From Aliidiomarina maris (GTDB lineage: Bacteria > Pseudomonadota > Gammaproteobacteria > Enterobacterales > Alteromonadaceae), in assembly GCF_003987335.1 (NCBI RefSeq), contig NZ_PIPK01000007.1, forward strand, positions 91,952-155,951: 64,000 bases of DNA, in the 5' to 3' direction. The translations under genes and the position numbers were made by a program. A model generated the notes under the pieces. The model was not told where the DNA came from. It did not search any database and saw only the letters and a list, made by a program, of their open reading frames with translations. Shown one piece after another: positions 50,910 through 60,275 of this stretch; position 1 is the first letter of the stretch, and each line of letters starts with the position of its first letter.

Positions 50910-52340
50910 TTAAGGTTGAAAGTGCAGCACACCCGTGGCATCCGCTTCGGCTTTCGCGTTGCTGGCCAAAATACTTTGTGGTGACGTAGCAACCCGTAAA
51001 CCCATATCAGCTTCTTCGCGAATAACTGTGCCACGCAACGAGTTTGGCAAAGCTTCAGTGATTTTGACGTCGACAAACTTACCAATCATCTTGGGGTTGC
51101 CTTCGAAATTCACCACGCGATTATTCTCTGTACGACCAGAGAGCTCCATTGGGTTTTTGCGCGATGGACCAATGACTAAAATACGTTGCTCAGTGTCCAG
51201 CATTCGTCTTGCATGTTGCTGCGCTTGTTGGTTAATCCGTTGCTGCAATAACTGTAGACGTTGCTTCTTAGTTTCCTCGCTGACATCGTCTGGTAAATCA
51301 GCCGCAGGCGTACCAGGGCGCGCACTGTAAATAAAGCTGAAGCTGAGATCAAAATCAATCGCCTGAATTAAGTCCATGGTCTTTTCAAAGTCAGCATCGG
51401 TCTCACCAGGGAAGCCAATAATGAAATCTGACGACATTGCAATGTTTGGGCGTACTTTGCGTAGCTTGCGAATTTGCGACTTATATTCCAGTGCGGTGTG
51501 ACCACGCTTCATCAGCGCAAGGACACGGTCAGAGCCACTTTGCACGGGTAAATGCAGGTGGTCGACGAGCTCTGGAATGGTTTCATATGCAGCAATAATA
51601 TCGTCGGTGAATTCAACCGGGTGTGATGTGGTGTAACGAATGCGGTCAATGCCGTCAATCGACGCAATCAAATGCAAAAGTTCTGCAAAGGTGCAGATAC
51701 TGCCGTCATGGTTAGGGCCGCGAAACGCGTTCACGTTCTGACCTAGTAAGTTAACCTCGCGGACACCTTGCTCTGCAAGTTGTGCAATTTCATAAATCAC
51801 ATCATCCACCGGCCGGCTAACTTCTTCACCACGGGTGTATGGCACTACGCAGAACGTACAATATTTACTGCAACCTTCCATAATGGAAACGAAGGCTGTA
51901 GCGCCATCTGCTTTCGGGTCAGGCAGGCGGTCAAATTTTTCAATTTCAGGGAACGAAATATCGACCACCGATTGCGCGCCGCCGCGAATTTGATTAATCA
52001 TTTCTGGTAAGCGGTGCAAGGTTTGCGGACCAAATACGAGGTCGACGAAGGGTGCGCGCTCGCGAATATGTTCACCTTCCTGAGATGCGACACAACCACC
52101 AACGCCAATGATCAGGTCTGGCTTGTCGTTCTTCAGTAATTTCCAACGACCAAGCTGGTGGAATACTTTTTCCTGCGCTTTTTCGCGGATAGAGCAAGTG
52201 TTGAGCAAGATCAGGTCGGCATCTTCAGCATTGTCCGTCGGCTCGTAGCCCTGAGTGGCCTGCATCAGATCAACCATCTTGTCTGAATCATACTCGTTCA
52301 TCTGGCAGCCCCAGGTTTTGATAAAGACTTTCTTACTCAT
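50910..52340 (-). CDS. miaB: tRNA-2-methylthio-N6-dimethylallyladenosine synthase MiaB
   Basis: Radical-SAM methylthiotransferase modifying A37 of tRNAs that read UNN codons. It has 476 residues: the N-terminal UPF0004 domain with cluster cysteines ([36 protein letters not shown]), the radical-SAM motif [15 protein letters not shown] and a C-terminal TRAM domain. It heads the miaB-ybeZ-ybeY-corC-lnt run, with 54 bp to ybeZ. Confidence 0.97.
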   Translation of the reverse strand: MSKKVFIKTWGCQMNEYDSDKMVDLMQATQGYEPTDNAEDADLILLNTCSIREKAQEKVFHQLGRWKLLKNDKPDLIIGVGGCVASQEGEHIRERAPFVDLVFGPQTLHRLPEMINQIRGGAQSVVDISFPEIEKFDRLPDPKADGATAFVSIMEGCSKYCTFCVVPYTRGEEVSRPVDDVIYEIAQLAEQGVREVNLLGQNVNAFRGPNHDGSICTFAELLHLIASIDGIDRIRYTTSHPVEFTDDIIAAYETIPELVDHLHLPVQSGSDRVLALMKRGHTALEYKSQIRKLRKVRPNIAMSSDFIIGFPGETDADFEKTMDLIQAIDFDLSFSFIYSARPGTPAADLPDDVSEETKKQRLQLLQQRINQQAQQHARRMLDTEQRILVIGPSRKNPMELSGRTENNRVVNFEGNPKMIGKFVDVKITEALPNSLRGTVIREEADMGLRVATSPQSILASNAKAEADATGVLHFQP

Positions 52341-52381
52341 GATGCTCGCTTACCCGCTAATAATTTAGATACAACAAAAAA

Positions 52382-52410
52382 GGGCGCTTATTTTATCATC
52401 CATAGCGCCC
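52382..52410 (-). terminator. Terminator after the EamA transporter gene
   Basis: GGGCGCT (52382-52388) pairs with AGCGCCC (52404-52410). The A-run at 52376-52381 is a T-run on the minus strand, directly after the stem. It separates the transporter from miaB. Confidence 0.82.
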
Positions 52411-52416
52411 CTGTGA

Positions 52417-53319
52417 CTAGCCTTTAGCACGGATGTCCGCGCTAGCGTCTGTTTCTGTGGCGATTACTTGCCGTCGCGGGGTGCGCAGCGCGTAGTAGCC
52501 AGCGATGAAAATAATCACGCCGCCAGTCACCATGTACCAAGTGACCGGCTCCTGCCAAATGAAATACCCCATCAGGGCAGCAAAGATAACCGAGGTGTAG
52601 GTAAACACACCAACTCTGGACGGACTGGCGATACTGAATGCTCGCGTCATCGTGAGTTGGCCAATCACCGCTAACAAACCCATCAATGCGACCAGCCCCC
52701 ACATTGCAGGGTCAATAGGTTGCCATCGTATTAACAACGGAATAGCCGAGAGTAGCGTGGCAAAGAAGGAAAAATAGAACACAATTTTGCTCGGCGACTC
52801 GGTACTGGATAGCTTGCGGATAATGGTTTTCGCCCAAGCAGCGCAGACCGCAGCAAATAATGCCACAATGACCATCGGGTGCAGGCTGTTAGACCACGGA
52901 TTTAAAAACACCAACACACCAATAAAGCCTAAGCCGATGACTGCGATAAGTTGGGCTGATATATGTTCGCGTAACCAAAAATGCGAAATCACAGGAATAA
53001 TAAAAGGCGCCATGAGCAGTACTAAAGTCGCCTGGGCCAGGGGGATGGCCGCAATAACCATAAAGAATAGTAGCATCGCCACGACACCAACCAGCGCGCG
53101 TAACAAATGCAGTGGCATTTGAGTGGTGCGAAACGCGGTCGCGCGTTTGCGATACAGCCACGGCAACAAAATGATCAGCGCAAACAGGTTGCGAAAGAAT
53201 ACTAACTGCTCATACGGAAGGGTGGTGGTGAGGTGCTTAACAAGCGCGCTAACACCGGCAAAACATAGCTCAGCAGTAAGGATTAAAATCGACGCAAGTA
53301 CGACAGGAGGTAGGGGCAT
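52417..53319 (-). CDS. EamA/DMT-superfamily inner-membrane transporter
   Basis: 300-residue protein with about ten hydrophobic segments in two homologous halves, the 2x5 layout of EamA (DUF6) drug/metabolite transporters. The motif FFRNLFALIILLPWLY and the second-half segment LMGLLAVIGQLTMTRAFSIA are typical. The substrate cannot be read from sequence; relatives export amino acids, nucleosides or other metabolites. It is divergent from ubiF, with 198 bp between them, and closed by its own terminator. Confidence 0.85.
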   Translation of the reverse strand: MPLPPVVLASILILTAELCFAGVSALVKHLTTTLPYEQLVFFRNLFALIILLPWLYRKRATAFRTTQMPLHLLRALVGVVAMLLFFMVIAAIPLAQATLVLLMAPFIIPVISHFWLREHISAQLIAVIGLGFIGVLVFLNPWSNSLHPMVIVALFAAVCAAWAKTIIRKLSSTESPSKIVFYFSFFATLLSAIPLLIRWQPIDPAMWGLVALMGLLAVIGQLTMTRAFSIASPSRVGVFTYTSVIFAALMGYFIWQEPVTWYMVTGGVIIFIAGYYALRTPRRQVIATETDASADIRAKG

Positions 53320-53517
53320 ACAGCATTTGGCACCGTGTTAATGGATGATTTTCTTAGTACAAGTAAAATGAAAGCTGGACGTCATTTACTTGCAATATGT
53401 TATCACAGCGCAAGCTAATTCAGAGAGTTTCTTTCACCGGAGTGGCGGCTTGAGGCATAATAACGACCGTTACCAGCAACGGCTCATCACGCAAACGCAG
53501 ACCAAGGACATAAACCA
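53320..53517. other. Intergenic region between the EamA gene and ubiF
   Basis: 198 bp must hold both divergent promoters. I found no convincing -35/-10 pair; AAGGA about 10 nt before the ubiF ATG is its ribosome site. No repeat or RNA gene was recognised. Confidence 0.5.
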
Positions 53518-54741
53518 ATGCACACACCACCAATGCAAACCGCTAATGGGCAGCACACCGATATACTTGTGGTCGGCGCAGGCATGGTAGGCGCTGCAGC
53601 AGCGCTTGGTTTGGCTCAGCAAGGCTATCGTGTGGCGGTGGTGGAGCCAAACTTTCAACAGCAGGTTGACGTGTCAGCAGGGTATGATTTGCGCATTTCA
53701 GCGGTGACCGAAGACAACATTGAATTGTTGCGGCAGTTGGGGGTGTGGGAAGACATTCAGGCGTTACGTGTACAAGCATTTGAACAACTCAGTGTGCGTA
53801 AGCAAGGCTCGGATTGGTTAACCCTCGGACAAGCGGGTAGCCAATTGGGGTATATGATAGAAAATTCAGTGCTTCAACATGGGTTGTACTTAGGTTTGCA
53901 GCGTCAACCAAATATTCAGTTGTACACGACGACGTTGCAGGCGCTACAGACACGGCCAGAGCATCAGGGTTATGCGCAACTGGCAAATGGGCAAGCTCTG
54001 CATTTTGATTGGGTGTTGGGCTGTGATGGTGCTCAGTCGCAAGTACGTCAAGCCAGTGGCATTGGCGTCGCGGGCCGCGAATATGGACAGCGTTGTCTAT
54101 TAAGCGTGGTGACATGCAGTGCCCCCGTTGCAGCACGCACCTGGGAGTCTTTTGCTGAGCACGGTGAAATTCACGCATTATTACCCTTGGCTGATTCCTA
54201 TGCGTGCCTAATTGCCTATGGCTCGCGCCCCCAGGTACAACAGTGGCAAGCCAACGATGAAAGCTTACGGCGTTACTTAACGGCCCAGTTTGCTGACATC
54301 ACCGGTGACTTTGAGGTGCAGCAGGCTGGCGCATTTGATTTAACTCGCCAAAGTGCGCTGCAATATGTAAAGGGACGGACCATTTTATTGGGTGATGCGG
54401 CTCACACCATTCACCCGATGGCCGGTCAAGGGGTTAACTTAGGCTTTCGCGATGTGCGTCAACTGTTGCAAGCCAGCCAGGGGTTGCGCCTGAAAGATGG
54501 CCCGGGCAGTCGTGCGGTGAGCTTGGCGCTGGCCACATATAGTGCAAAGCGGCGTGCTGATAACGAATTGATGGCACAGGCAATGGATAGCATTGGTGCG
54601 GGCTTCGGTGTTGATAAGGGACCAATAGCCACAGTTCGCGAGCTATTGTTGTCAGGTTTACGCCGATTTACACCAGCGCAACAGCTCATGACGGCTTATG
54701 CGTCCGGGGTATGGAAAGTGACAGGTAACTCTACTCAGTGA
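53518..54741 (+). CDS. ubiF: Ubiquinone biosynthesis FAD monooxygenase, UbiF type
   Basis: FAD-dependent hydroxylase of the UbiH/UbiF/UbiI family, probably C-6 hydroxylation in ubiquinone synthesis. It has 407 residues. The dinucleotide-binding motif GAGMVGAAAALGLAQQGYRV, the DG motif VLGCDGAQSQVRQ and the FAD motif GDAAHTIHPMAGQGVNLGFRD are intact. The specific UbiF call rests on position next to miaB and a tRNA Met-Leu-Gln cluster, as in E. coli; UbiH or UbiI function cannot be excluded. Confidence 0.85.
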   Translation: MHTPPMQTANGQHTDILVVGAGMVGAAAALGLAQQGYRVAVVEPNFQQQVDVSAGYDLRISAVTEDNIELLRQLGVWEDIQALRVQAFEQLSVRKQGSDWLTLGQAGSQLGYMIENSVLQHGLYLGLQRQPNIQLYTTTLQALQTRPEHQGYAQLANGQALHFDWVLGCDGAQSQVRQASGIGVAGREYGQRCLLSVVTCSAPVAARTWESFAEHGEIHALLPLADSYACLIAYGSRPQVQQWQANDESLRRYLTAQFADITGDFEVQQAGAFDLTRQSALQYVKGRTILLGDAAHTIHPMAGQGVNLGFRDVRQLLQASQGLRLKDGPGSRAVSLALATYSAKRRADNELMAQAMDSIGAGFGVDKGPIATVRELLLSGLRRFTPAQQLMTAYASGVWKVTGNSTQ

Positions 54742-54765
54742 TGTTCGGAGCTTAAATAGCAGATA

Positions 54766-54796
54766 CAAAAAAAGTCGCTTTTAGCGACTTTTTTTC
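54766..54796. terminator. Bidirectional terminator between ubiF and the tRNA cluster
   Basis: AAGTCGCT (54772-54779) and AGCGACTT (54783-54790) with A-run and T-run flanks serve both the plus-strand ubiF and the minus-strand tRNAs. Confidence 0.88.
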
Positions 54797-54809
54797 TGCT
54801 GGCTCAAGT

Positions 54810-54896
54810 TGGTGCGGAGGGGGGGACTTGAACCCCCACGTCCTTTCGGACACTAGCACCTGAAGCTAGCGCGTCTACCAATTCCGCCACCACCGC
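54810..54896 (-). tRNA. tRNA-Leu (anticodon CAG)
   Basis: 87-nt class II tRNA with encoded CCA. Anticodon stem CTAGC/GCTAG holds TTCAGGT, anticodon CAG. A long variable arm and T loop GTTCAAGT are present. The fifth acceptor pair is mismatched, as also in the E. coli CAG species. Last gene of the five-tRNA transcript. Confidence 0.96.
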
Positions 54897-54908
54897 AACT
54901 CGAGAAAA

Positions 54909-54983
54909 TGGCTGGGGTACGAGGATTCGAACCTCGGAATCGCGGGATCAAAACCCGCTGCCTTACCGCTTGGCTATACCCCA
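54909..54983 (-). tRNA. tRNA-Gln (anticodon TTG), copy 2
   Basis: 75-nt tRNA with encoded CCA. Stem GCGGG/CCCGC holds TTTTGAT, anticodon TTG. Identical in sequence to the copy at 55020-55094, so the pair is a recent or gene-converted duplication. Confidence 0.97.
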
Positions 54984-55019
54984 ACAGCATTTCGTGAAGT
55001 CTAGAGAACAAGTTGCAAG

Positions 55020-55094
55020 TGGCTGGGGTACGAGGATTCGAACCTCGGAATCGCGGGATCAAAACCCGCTGCCTTACCGCTTGGCTATACCCCA
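55020..55094 (-). tRNA. tRNA-Gln (anticodon TTG), copy 1
   Basis: 75-nt tRNA, base-for-base the same as the copy at 54909-54983 (111-bp period). Anticodon TTG in loop TTTTGAT. It reads CAA and, by wobble, CAG codons. Confidence 0.97.
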
Positions 55095-55111
55095 ACAGAA
55101 TTGCAAAGTAA

Positions 55112-55196
55112 TGGTGCGGACGGAGAGACTCGAACTCTCACACCTTGCGGCACTGGAACCTAAATCCAGCGTGTCTACCAATTCCACCACGTCCGC
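55112..55196 (-). tRNA. tRNA-Leu (anticodon TAG)
   Basis: 85-nt class II tRNA with encoded CCA. Acceptor GCGGACG pairs with CGTCCGC; stem CTGGA/TCCAG holds TTTAGGT, anticodon TAG. Confidence 0.97.
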
Positions 55197-55205
55197 ATTT
55201 TGACT

Positions 55206-55282
55206 TGGTGGCTACGGCGGGATTCGAACCTGCGACCCCATCATTATGAGTGATGTGCTCTAACCAACTGAGCTACGTAGCC
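55206..55282 (-). tRNA. tRNA-Met, elongator (anticodon CAT)
   Basis: 77-nt tRNA with encoded CCA. Acceptor GGCTACG pairs fully with CGTAGCC, so it is not the initiator; stem CATCA/TGATG holds CTCATAA, anticodon CAT. The perfect first pair and lack of the three G:C pairs mark it as elongator Met. A CAT anticodon could also be a tRNA-Ile2 precursor, but position matches metT/metU of E. coli. Confidence 0.94.
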
Positions 55283-55321
55283 ATGCCAAAATGTTGTGCT
55301 GCTCTCTAAGCAACGGCGCGT

Positions 55322-55350
55322 ATTATGCGAATTAGGTGCCTTACGGTCAA
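55322..55350 (-). promoter_or_regulatory. Promoter of the Met-Leu-Gln-Gln-Leu tRNA cluster
   Basis: On the minus strand TTGACC (55350-55345), a 17-bp spacer and CATAAT (55327-55322) form a strong sigma-70 promoter about 40 bp before tRNA-Met. The following bases ACGCGCCG are GC-rich, like the discriminator of stringently controlled stable-RNA promoters. Confidence 0.75.
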
Positions 55351-55361
55351 CACCTTTTTCT

Positions 55362-55403
55362 AAAAAAAAGCGCTTTTCCGGCGTAACTGCTCAAAAAAGC
55401 GCT
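55362..55403 (-). terminator. Terminator after fumC
   Basis: AGCGCTTTT (55369-55377) and AAAAGCGCT (55395-55403) pair, and the A-run 55362-55369 gives an eight-T tail on the minus strand. It ends fumC just before the tRNA promoter. Confidence 0.75.
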
Positions 55404-55437
55404 GAACTGACCAAAAGACCAGCAAAAACTAGCTGGA

Positions 55438-56817
55438 TTAATCTAAACCGCCTTGAGTAAGTTTGGCTGGGTCAAGTAATTTCGCTAATTCAGCGTCACT
55501 TAAATCTGTCATTTCGGCGGCGACTTCACGCACTGGGCGTTTTTCCTGATACGCACGTTTGGCTATTTTTGCCGCTTGTTCGTAGCCGATGACAGGGTTC
55601 AATGCGGTCACCAAAATGGGATTTTTGTCCAAAGCGGCGCTGACGTGCTCGCGGTTAACATGAAAGTCACGAATTGCTTTGTCGGCCAGCGCATACGCGC
55701 TGCGGGTCATTAACTCAATGCTTTGCAGCAAGTTATAGGCTATCACGGGTAACATCACGTTGAGCTGGAAATTACCTGATTGGGCCGCAACTGTGACTGT
55801 AGTTTGATTCCCCATCACCTGGGCACACGCCATGCAAACCGCCTCAGGAATCACTGGGTTGACCTTACCCGGCATGATGCTGCTACCAGGCTGCAATGCT
55901 TTGAGTTCGATTTCTGCAATACCCGATAGCGGGCCACTGTTCATCCAGCGTAAATCATTGCTGATCTTCATCATCACCGCACTCAATGCGCTGATGCCTC
56001 CCATCACGGCCACCGCTAAATCCTGGCCCGCAATACCGGCAAATTTATTCGTGCTTGGGGTGAAAGGCATTTCGGTAAATTCGCTCAAACTACGGCAAAA
56101 GTGGGCACTAAAGTCGCTGTGACAGTTCACGCCTGTGCCTATCGCGGTTCCGCCTTGGGGGAGGGCATGCAACTGCGGCAATAACGCCTCTAAACGCTCA
56201 GCCGCTTGTGCAATTTGAAATTGCCAAGTGTCGAGTTCTTGCGCCATGGTGAGTGGCATCGCATCCATTAAATGCGTGCGCCCAGTCTTTACCACATCCT
56301 CAAGCTGTGCGCTTTTCTCGGCCAAGGTATTTTGCAGATATTTGAGGGCAGGTAGCAATTTGCGGGTAATTCGTCGTGCGGCACTGACTTGTATTGCGGT
56401 TGGAATCACGTCGTTACTACTTTGGCCTAAGTTGACATCATCATTCGGATGCACCTCAACGCCTGTGGCGCGTTTAGCTAAGTGCGCCAAGACTTCATTC
56501 ACATTCATATTGGTGCTGGTACCAGAGCCTGTCTGAAATACGTCCACTGGAAATTGCTTTTGCCACTGGCCTTCAAATACTTCAAGGGCAGCTTGTTTGA
56601 TAGCGTCGGCTTTGTCGCCGCTCAGCAATGCTAATTCTTGGTTAGCCTCGGCGGCGCAGTACTTAATCAGCGCGACCGCACGAATGAAAGCAAACGGCAT
56701 CTGCAAATCACTTAGGGTGAAGTTGTCGACAGCGCGTTGCGTTTGCGCGCCGTACATAGCATCAGCAGGTACTTTTACTTCACCCATGCTGTCGTGCTCA
56801 GTGCGATATTCTGACAT
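55438..56817 (-). CDS. fumC: Fumarate hydratase class II
   Basis: Iron-independent, oxygen-stable TCA-cycle enzyme interconverting fumarate and malate. It has 459 residues, the standard tetrameric class II size. Signatures are TGSGTSTNMNVNEVLA, the histidine region GRTHLMDAMPLTMAQE and the family pattern GSSIMPGKVNPV (signature GSxxMxxKxN). ATG at 56817. It is monocistronic, with its own terminator, and divergent from the EAL gene. Confidence 0.97.
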   Translation of the reverse strand: MSEYRTEHDSMGEVKVPADAMYGAQTQRAVDNFTLSDLQMPFAFIRAVALIKYCAAEANQELALLSGDKADAIKQAALEVFEGQWQKQFPVDVFQTGSGTSTNMNVNEVLAHLAKRATGVEVHPNDDVNLGQSSNDVIPTAIQVSAARRITRKLLPALKYLQNTLAEKSAQLEDVVKTGRTHLMDAMPLTMAQELDTWQFQIAQAAERLEALLPQLHALPQGGTAIGTGVNCHSDFSAHFCRSLSEFTEMPFTPSTNKFAGIAGQDLAVAVMGGISALSAVMMKISNDLRWMNSGPLSGIAEIELKALQPGSSIMPGKVNPVIPEAVCMACAQVMGNQTTVTVAAQSGNFQLNVMLPVIAYNLLQSIELMTRSAYALADKAIRDFHVNREHVSAALDKNPILVTALNPVIGYEQAAKIAKRAYQEKRPVREVAAEMTDLSDAELAKLLDPAKLTQGGLD

Positions 56818-56974
56818 TTGATTTCCTTTAGCTACTTATAGGGGAACAAAAAGTTGTCAGCGATCAGCGCATTGTATGCTCATCGCCTGTTCATCTTGGT
56901 TAATACTACTTAAGCTTAGGCTCTATTTAAATCTCATCAAGTTAAACGGGTATTGCCGCGACAAGGAGTTGCAA
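56818..56974. other. Intergenic region between fumC and the EAL gene
   Basis: 157 bp separating divergent genes. It carries the EAL gene ribosome site AAGGAG (56963-56968). The upstream part is in frame with the EAL gene (ATG at 56876) but has no ribosome site and encodes an atypical Leu/Lys-rich stretch, so I treat it as noncoding. No clear promoter pair was found. Confidence 0.5.
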
Positions 56975-57805
56975 TTGGAATCAGCCATGGATGCACGCTA
57001 TGAGCAATTACTCAACGGCCTTCTGGACCCCAGATTAGATGAACAGTTGGAATTACGCTTTCAACCCGTGGTTGGTTGTCGTGCGCTCTGTGGTGTGGGG
57101 GTCGAAGCCTTGTTGCGATGGTGCCACCCTCAGCTTGGCTGGGTAAGTCCTGAAGAGTTCATTGCCATTGCAGAGCAACATGCTTTGATGCGTCGGTTGA
57201 CCCTGTGGGTGATTAAAACAAGTTTTAATTACTTGCAGCGCTGGCTTAGACAGGGCATGTGCGTAGAGCTTTCTATGAATGTGTCGATGCTTGATCTGGA
57301 AAGCAATTACTTATTGGCGGCTTTGCGCGCCGCCGCAGAGCATTCCGGCGTACCGCCTGCGCAGGTCATTATTGAGCTCACCGAAACCGCAGGGGTGCAA
57401 AATCCTGTATTTGCTCTGCGCCAGGTAAAACGTATACAACGCCAAGGTTTTCATGTTGCGTTAGATGATTTTGGCAGCGGCCATGCTGGCTTATTACAGC
57501 TTGCGGCGCTGCCGGTGAACCGAGTCAAAATTGATCGTTGCATTGTGAAGGCGTGTGAAGGCTCTTGGCAACATCAGCGAGTGCTTATCGGGCTGATTGA
57601 GATAGCCCATCAATTGGGTGTCGATGTTGTCGCTGAGGGCGTTGAAAATGCTCAGGTGCAAGCGTTGTTAAATGCCAATGGCTGTGACTACGTACAAGGC
57701 TATTTTATTGCAAGTCCGTTGACCGTTGAAGAGTTTAAACCATGGTATCAGCAGCAAATAAAAACGCACCCGAAGGTGCGTTGCGCGTACAAAGGGAAAG
57801 GTTGA
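56975..57805 (+). CDS. Stand-alone EAL-domain cyclic-di-GMP phosphodiesterase
   Basis: Predicted cytosolic enzyme that hydrolyses c-di-GMP and so favours motility over biofilm. TTG at 56975 follows AAGGAG by 6 nt and gives 276 residues; ATG at 56987 is the alternative. The domain spans about 20-262. All key residues appear: EAL in GVEALLRW, Asn in MNVSM, Glu in IIELTET, the paired Asp of LDDFGSGHAG, Lys in RVKIDR, Glu in VVAEGVEN and Gln in VQGYFIASPL. It should therefore be active. No sensor or GGDEF domain is attached. Its 3' end is shared with the ychF terminator. Confidence 0.88.
   Translation: MESAMDARYEQLLNGLLDPRLDEQLELRFQPVVGCRALCGVGVEALLRWCHPQLGWVSPEEFIAIAEQHALMRRLTLWVIKTSFNYLQRWLRQGMCVELSMNVSMLDLESNYLLAALRAAAEHSGVPPAQVIIELTETAGVQNPVFALRQVKRIQRQGFHVALDDFGSGHAGLLQLAALPVNRVKIDRCIVKACEGSWQHQRVLIGLIEIAHQLGVDVVAEGVENAQVQALLNANGCDYVQGYFIASPLTVEEFKPWYQQQIKTHPKVRCAYKGKG
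57757..57782 (-). terminator. Terminator of ychF, inside the 3' end of the EAL gene
   Basis: AACGCACC (57763-57770), CGAA, GGTGCGTT (57775-57782). On the minus strand this is a GC-rich stem with a UUCG tetraloop followed by TTTATTT, 32 bp after the ychF stop. It lies entirely within the coding sequence of the convergent EAL gene. Confidence 0.82.
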
Positions 57806-57813
57806 GCTTGCGC

Positions 57814-58905
57814 TTACACGTTAAACCGGAAGTGAATCACATCACCATCTTTAACGATATATTCCTTACCTTCCAAACGCCATTTACCTGCGTCTTTTGC
57901 ACCTTGTTCACCACGATTGTTAATGTAGTCGTCGTAGCCCACGATTTCAGCGCGAATAAAGCCTTTCTCAAAGTCAGTGTGAATTTTACCCGCAGCTTGA
58001 GGTGCCGTGCTATTTACAGGAATCGTCCATGCACGCACTTCTTTTTGGCCTGCCGTGAAATAGGTATGCAAGTTCAATAGTTCGTAGCCTGCACGAATAA
58101 CTCGGTTGAGGCCTGGCTCTTCAAGGCCCATCTCGTCCAAGAATTCGGCTTTATCAGCGTCGTCCAGCTCTGAAATTTCAGCTTCAATGGCGGCACATAC
58201 TGGCACTACAATGGCGTTTTCCTGACTTGCAATGGCACGCACTTGCTCAAGGAATGGGTTATTCTCAAATCCATCTTCAGCCACGTTACAAATGTACATG
58301 GTCGGCTTAAGCGTCAATAAATTGTATGAACGAATTAACTTACGCTCGTCTGTGCTGAGCTCAACACTACGCGCCATCGAACCTTCTTCAAGGGTTGGCA
58401 ATAGCTTTTGCAACACATCGCTTTCGGCTTTCGCTTGTTTGTCGCCACCTTTGGCTTTTTTGCCTAAACGGTGGATAGCTTTTTCAACAGAATCCATGTC
58501 AGCCAAAGCGAGCTCAGTGTTGATAGTATCGATGTCCTCAGCGGGATTCACGCGGCCATTGACGTGAATAATATTCTCATCATCGAAACAGCGCACTACG
58601 TGGCCAATGGCATCGGTTTCACGAATATTAGCGAGGAATTGGTTACCCAAACCTTCGCCTTTTGATGCGCCTTTCACCAAACCTGCGATGTCGACGAATT
58701 CCATGGTGGTAGGAATAATCTTTTGTGGCTTAACGATAGCTGAGAGTGCGTCAAGACGTGCGTCAGGAACCGCCACTACACCAGTGTTAGGTTCAATTGT
58801 GCAAAATGGGAAGTTTGCCGCATCAATGCCTGCTTTAGTCAATGCATTGAAAAGGGTGGACTTGCCTACGTTCGGGAGGCCAACGATACCGCATTTAAAA
58901 CCCAT
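57814..58905 (-). CDS. ychF: Redox-regulated ATPase YchF (Obg family)
   Basis: TRAFAC-class P-loop protein that prefers ATP to GTP and associates with ribosomes. It has 363 residues, as in E. coli. G1 is [15 protein letters not shown], then [11 protein letters not shown]3 [20 protein letters not shown], a coiled coil about 130-160, and the C-terminal TGS domain with TFFTAG-type segment [14 protein letters not shown]. pth-ychF is the conserved pair; the gap is 11 bp. Confidence 0.97.
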   Translation of the reverse strand: MGFKCGIVGLPNVGKSTLFNALTKAGIDAANFPFCTIEPNTGVVAVPDARLDALSAIVKPQKIIPTTMEFVDIAGLVKGASKGEGLGNQFLANIRETDAIGHVVRCFDDENIIHVNGRVNPAEDIDTINTELALADMDSVEKAIHRLGKKAKGGDKQAKAESDVLQKLLPTLEEGSMARSVELSTDERKLIRSYNLLTLKPTMYICNVAEDGFENNPFLEQVRAIASQENAIVVPVCAAIEAEISELDDADKAEFLDEMGLEEPGLNRVIRAGYELLNLHTYFTAGQKEVRAWTIPVNSTAPQAAGKIHTDFEKGFIRAEIVGYDDYINNRGEQGAKDAGKWRLEGKEYIVKDGDVIHFRFNV

Positions 58906-58916
58906 AATGGTTCCTG

Positions 58917-59507
58917 TTACTCTGCTTTGATGGAATGTAAATATTGCTTCGCCGGCGTATAACCTTCGCGCATTACAATTTCAATACTGCGCGCAGCATC
59001 GTCAATAATGCTATCCATAAGCTGCTGTTCAGCCTGTGGCGCCTTGCCAAGCACATAACCTGTGACTTTGTCTTTGTGGCCTGGGTGACCAATGCCAATT
59101 CTCAAACGGTGAAAACTGTTGTCATTACCCAATGCCGCAATGATGTCTTTTAAGCCGTTGTGGCCACCATGGCCGCCACCGGTTTTGTATTTTGCTACCC
59201 CTGGGGGTAGGTCCAGTTCGTCATGCACAACTAATATATCGGCTGGCTCTAACTTGAAAAAATTCGCCATCGCACCCACGGCTTGACCACTGCGGTTCAT
59301 ATAGGTGGTAGGCACCAATAATCGCGTGTCAGAAAAAGGATCGGGGAGGCGAGCACTAAGGCCAAAGAATTTACTGTCAGGTGTCAAACTGGTATGAAAA
59401 CGACTAGCTAGTGCGGAGACTAACCAAGCGCCGGCGTTATGCCGTGTATGCTGATATTCGGGGCCTGGATTGGCCAGGCCCACGATAAGTTTCAGGTTTG
59501 CTGTCAA
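58917..59507 (-). CDS. pth: Peptidyl-tRNA hydrolase
   Basis: Recycles peptidyl-tRNAs released from stalled ribosomes. It has 196 residues. The conserved segments are [20 protein letters not shown] (catalytic His), [42 protein letters not shown] and [11 protein letters not shown] at 59507 is the likely start, with AGGA about 7 nt upstream. It follows rplY by 23 bp; rplY-pth-ychF form a translation-related unit. Confidence 0.96.
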   Translation of the reverse strand: MTANLKLIVGLANPGPEYQHTRHNAGAWLVSALASRFHTSLTPDSKFFGLSARLPDPFSDTRLLVPTTYMNRSGQAVGAMANFFKLEPADILVVHDELDLPPGVAKYKTGGGHGGHNGLKDIIAALGNDNSFHRLRIGIGHPGHKDKVTGYVLGKAPQAEQQLMDSIIDDAARSIEIVMREGYTPAKQYLHSIKAE

Positions 59508-59530
59508 AATACAGTCCTGATACCTTGCTA

Positions 59531-60154
59531 TTACTCTTTGTCTGCTTCTTCTGCAGCTGCTTCGCCGTCTTCAGCTTCAGTTTTCTTAGCAGAAACAGTT
59601 ACAACCACTTGGTCGTGATCTTCACCTTTGGTTAATTCAACCAAAGATACACCTTCTGGTAATTTAAGATCGCTTAAGTGAATGTTGTCGCCAACACCTA
59701 AACCAGCCACATCAACTTCGATGAACTCAGGCAAGTTCTTAGGTAATACTGCGATTTCAACTTCATTCAAGTGGTGAACTACGACACCGCCAGCTTTCTG
59801 TGCGTCTTCTTCGTTCAAGAAGTGCAAAGGTACGCTAGTGTTCAATTCCTGCTTAGCATCCACACGTTGGAAATCAAGGTGAATAATCTTAGGCTTGAAC
59901 GGGTGACGTTGCATGTCTTTCACGATTGCTTCGATTTTCTTACCATCGACAGTCAAGGTCAAAATGTGCGAATAGAAACCTTCGTGGTCAGCTGCGTTGT
60001 TGATTTTGTCGTGCTCTAACGTTAATGCAACAGCATCTTTACCAGCGCCGTATAAAACAGCAGGTACTTTACCTTCGCGACGTAGGCGGCGGCTCGCACC
60101 TTTACCCATGTCGTTACGGACTTGTGCATTAAAAGTGTAAGTTGGTTGAGACAT
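59531..60154 (-). CDS. rplY: 50S ribosomal protein L25, long (CTC) form
   Basis: Binds 5S rRNA in the large subunit. The frame runs upstream to 60217, but GGAG before ATG 60154 and homology ([20 protein letters not shown]) fix a 207-residue protein. It has the N-terminal 5S-binding domain plus the C-terminal CTC domain ([21 protein letters not shown]), unlike the 94-residue E. coli L25. The tail is Glu/Ala-rich. It is first in rplY-pth-ychF. Confidence 0.95.
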   Translation of the reverse strand: MSQPTYTFNAQVRNDMGKGASRRLRREGKVPAVLYGAGKDAVALTLEHDKINNAADHEGFYSHILTLTVDGKKIEAIVKDMQRHPFKPKIIHLDFQRVDAKQELNTSVPLHFLNEEDAQKAGGVVVHHLNEVEIAVLPKNLPEFIEVDVAGLGVGDNIHLSDLKLPEGVSLVELTKGEDHDQVVVTVSAKKTEAEDGEAAAEEADKE

Positions 60155-60179
60155 TTGTATTCTCCAATAGTGTATTGCT

Positions 60180-60262
60180 GCCGACAACCGCGACCAGAAG
60201 TCGGCTCGTAACCCCATAATTTAAGGGCGGCGCATCATAGCACCTACGCATGGTAAACACAA
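60180..60262 (-). promoter_or_regulatory. rplY promoter and leader hairpin
   Basis: On the minus strand TTGTGT (60262-60257), a 17-bp spacer and TATGAT (60239-60234) form a good sigma-70 promoter, giving a leader of about 75 nt. GCCGAC and GTCGGC (arms at 60200-60205 and 60180-60185) make a hairpin in the leader; a role in autogenous control by L25 is possible but untested. Confidence 0.6.
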
Positions 60263-60275
60263 TCGAGATAACCGC

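Noticed and set aside
54810..55282. tRNA cluster as an integration hot spot
   Set aside because: No integrase or displaced tRNA 3' ends nearby; the repeats are whole functional tRNA-Gln genes.
56876..56974. N-terminal extension of the EAL gene from ATG 56876
   Set aside because: No ribosome site precedes it, the encoded residues are atypical, and AAGGAG with TTG 56975 gives a clean start.
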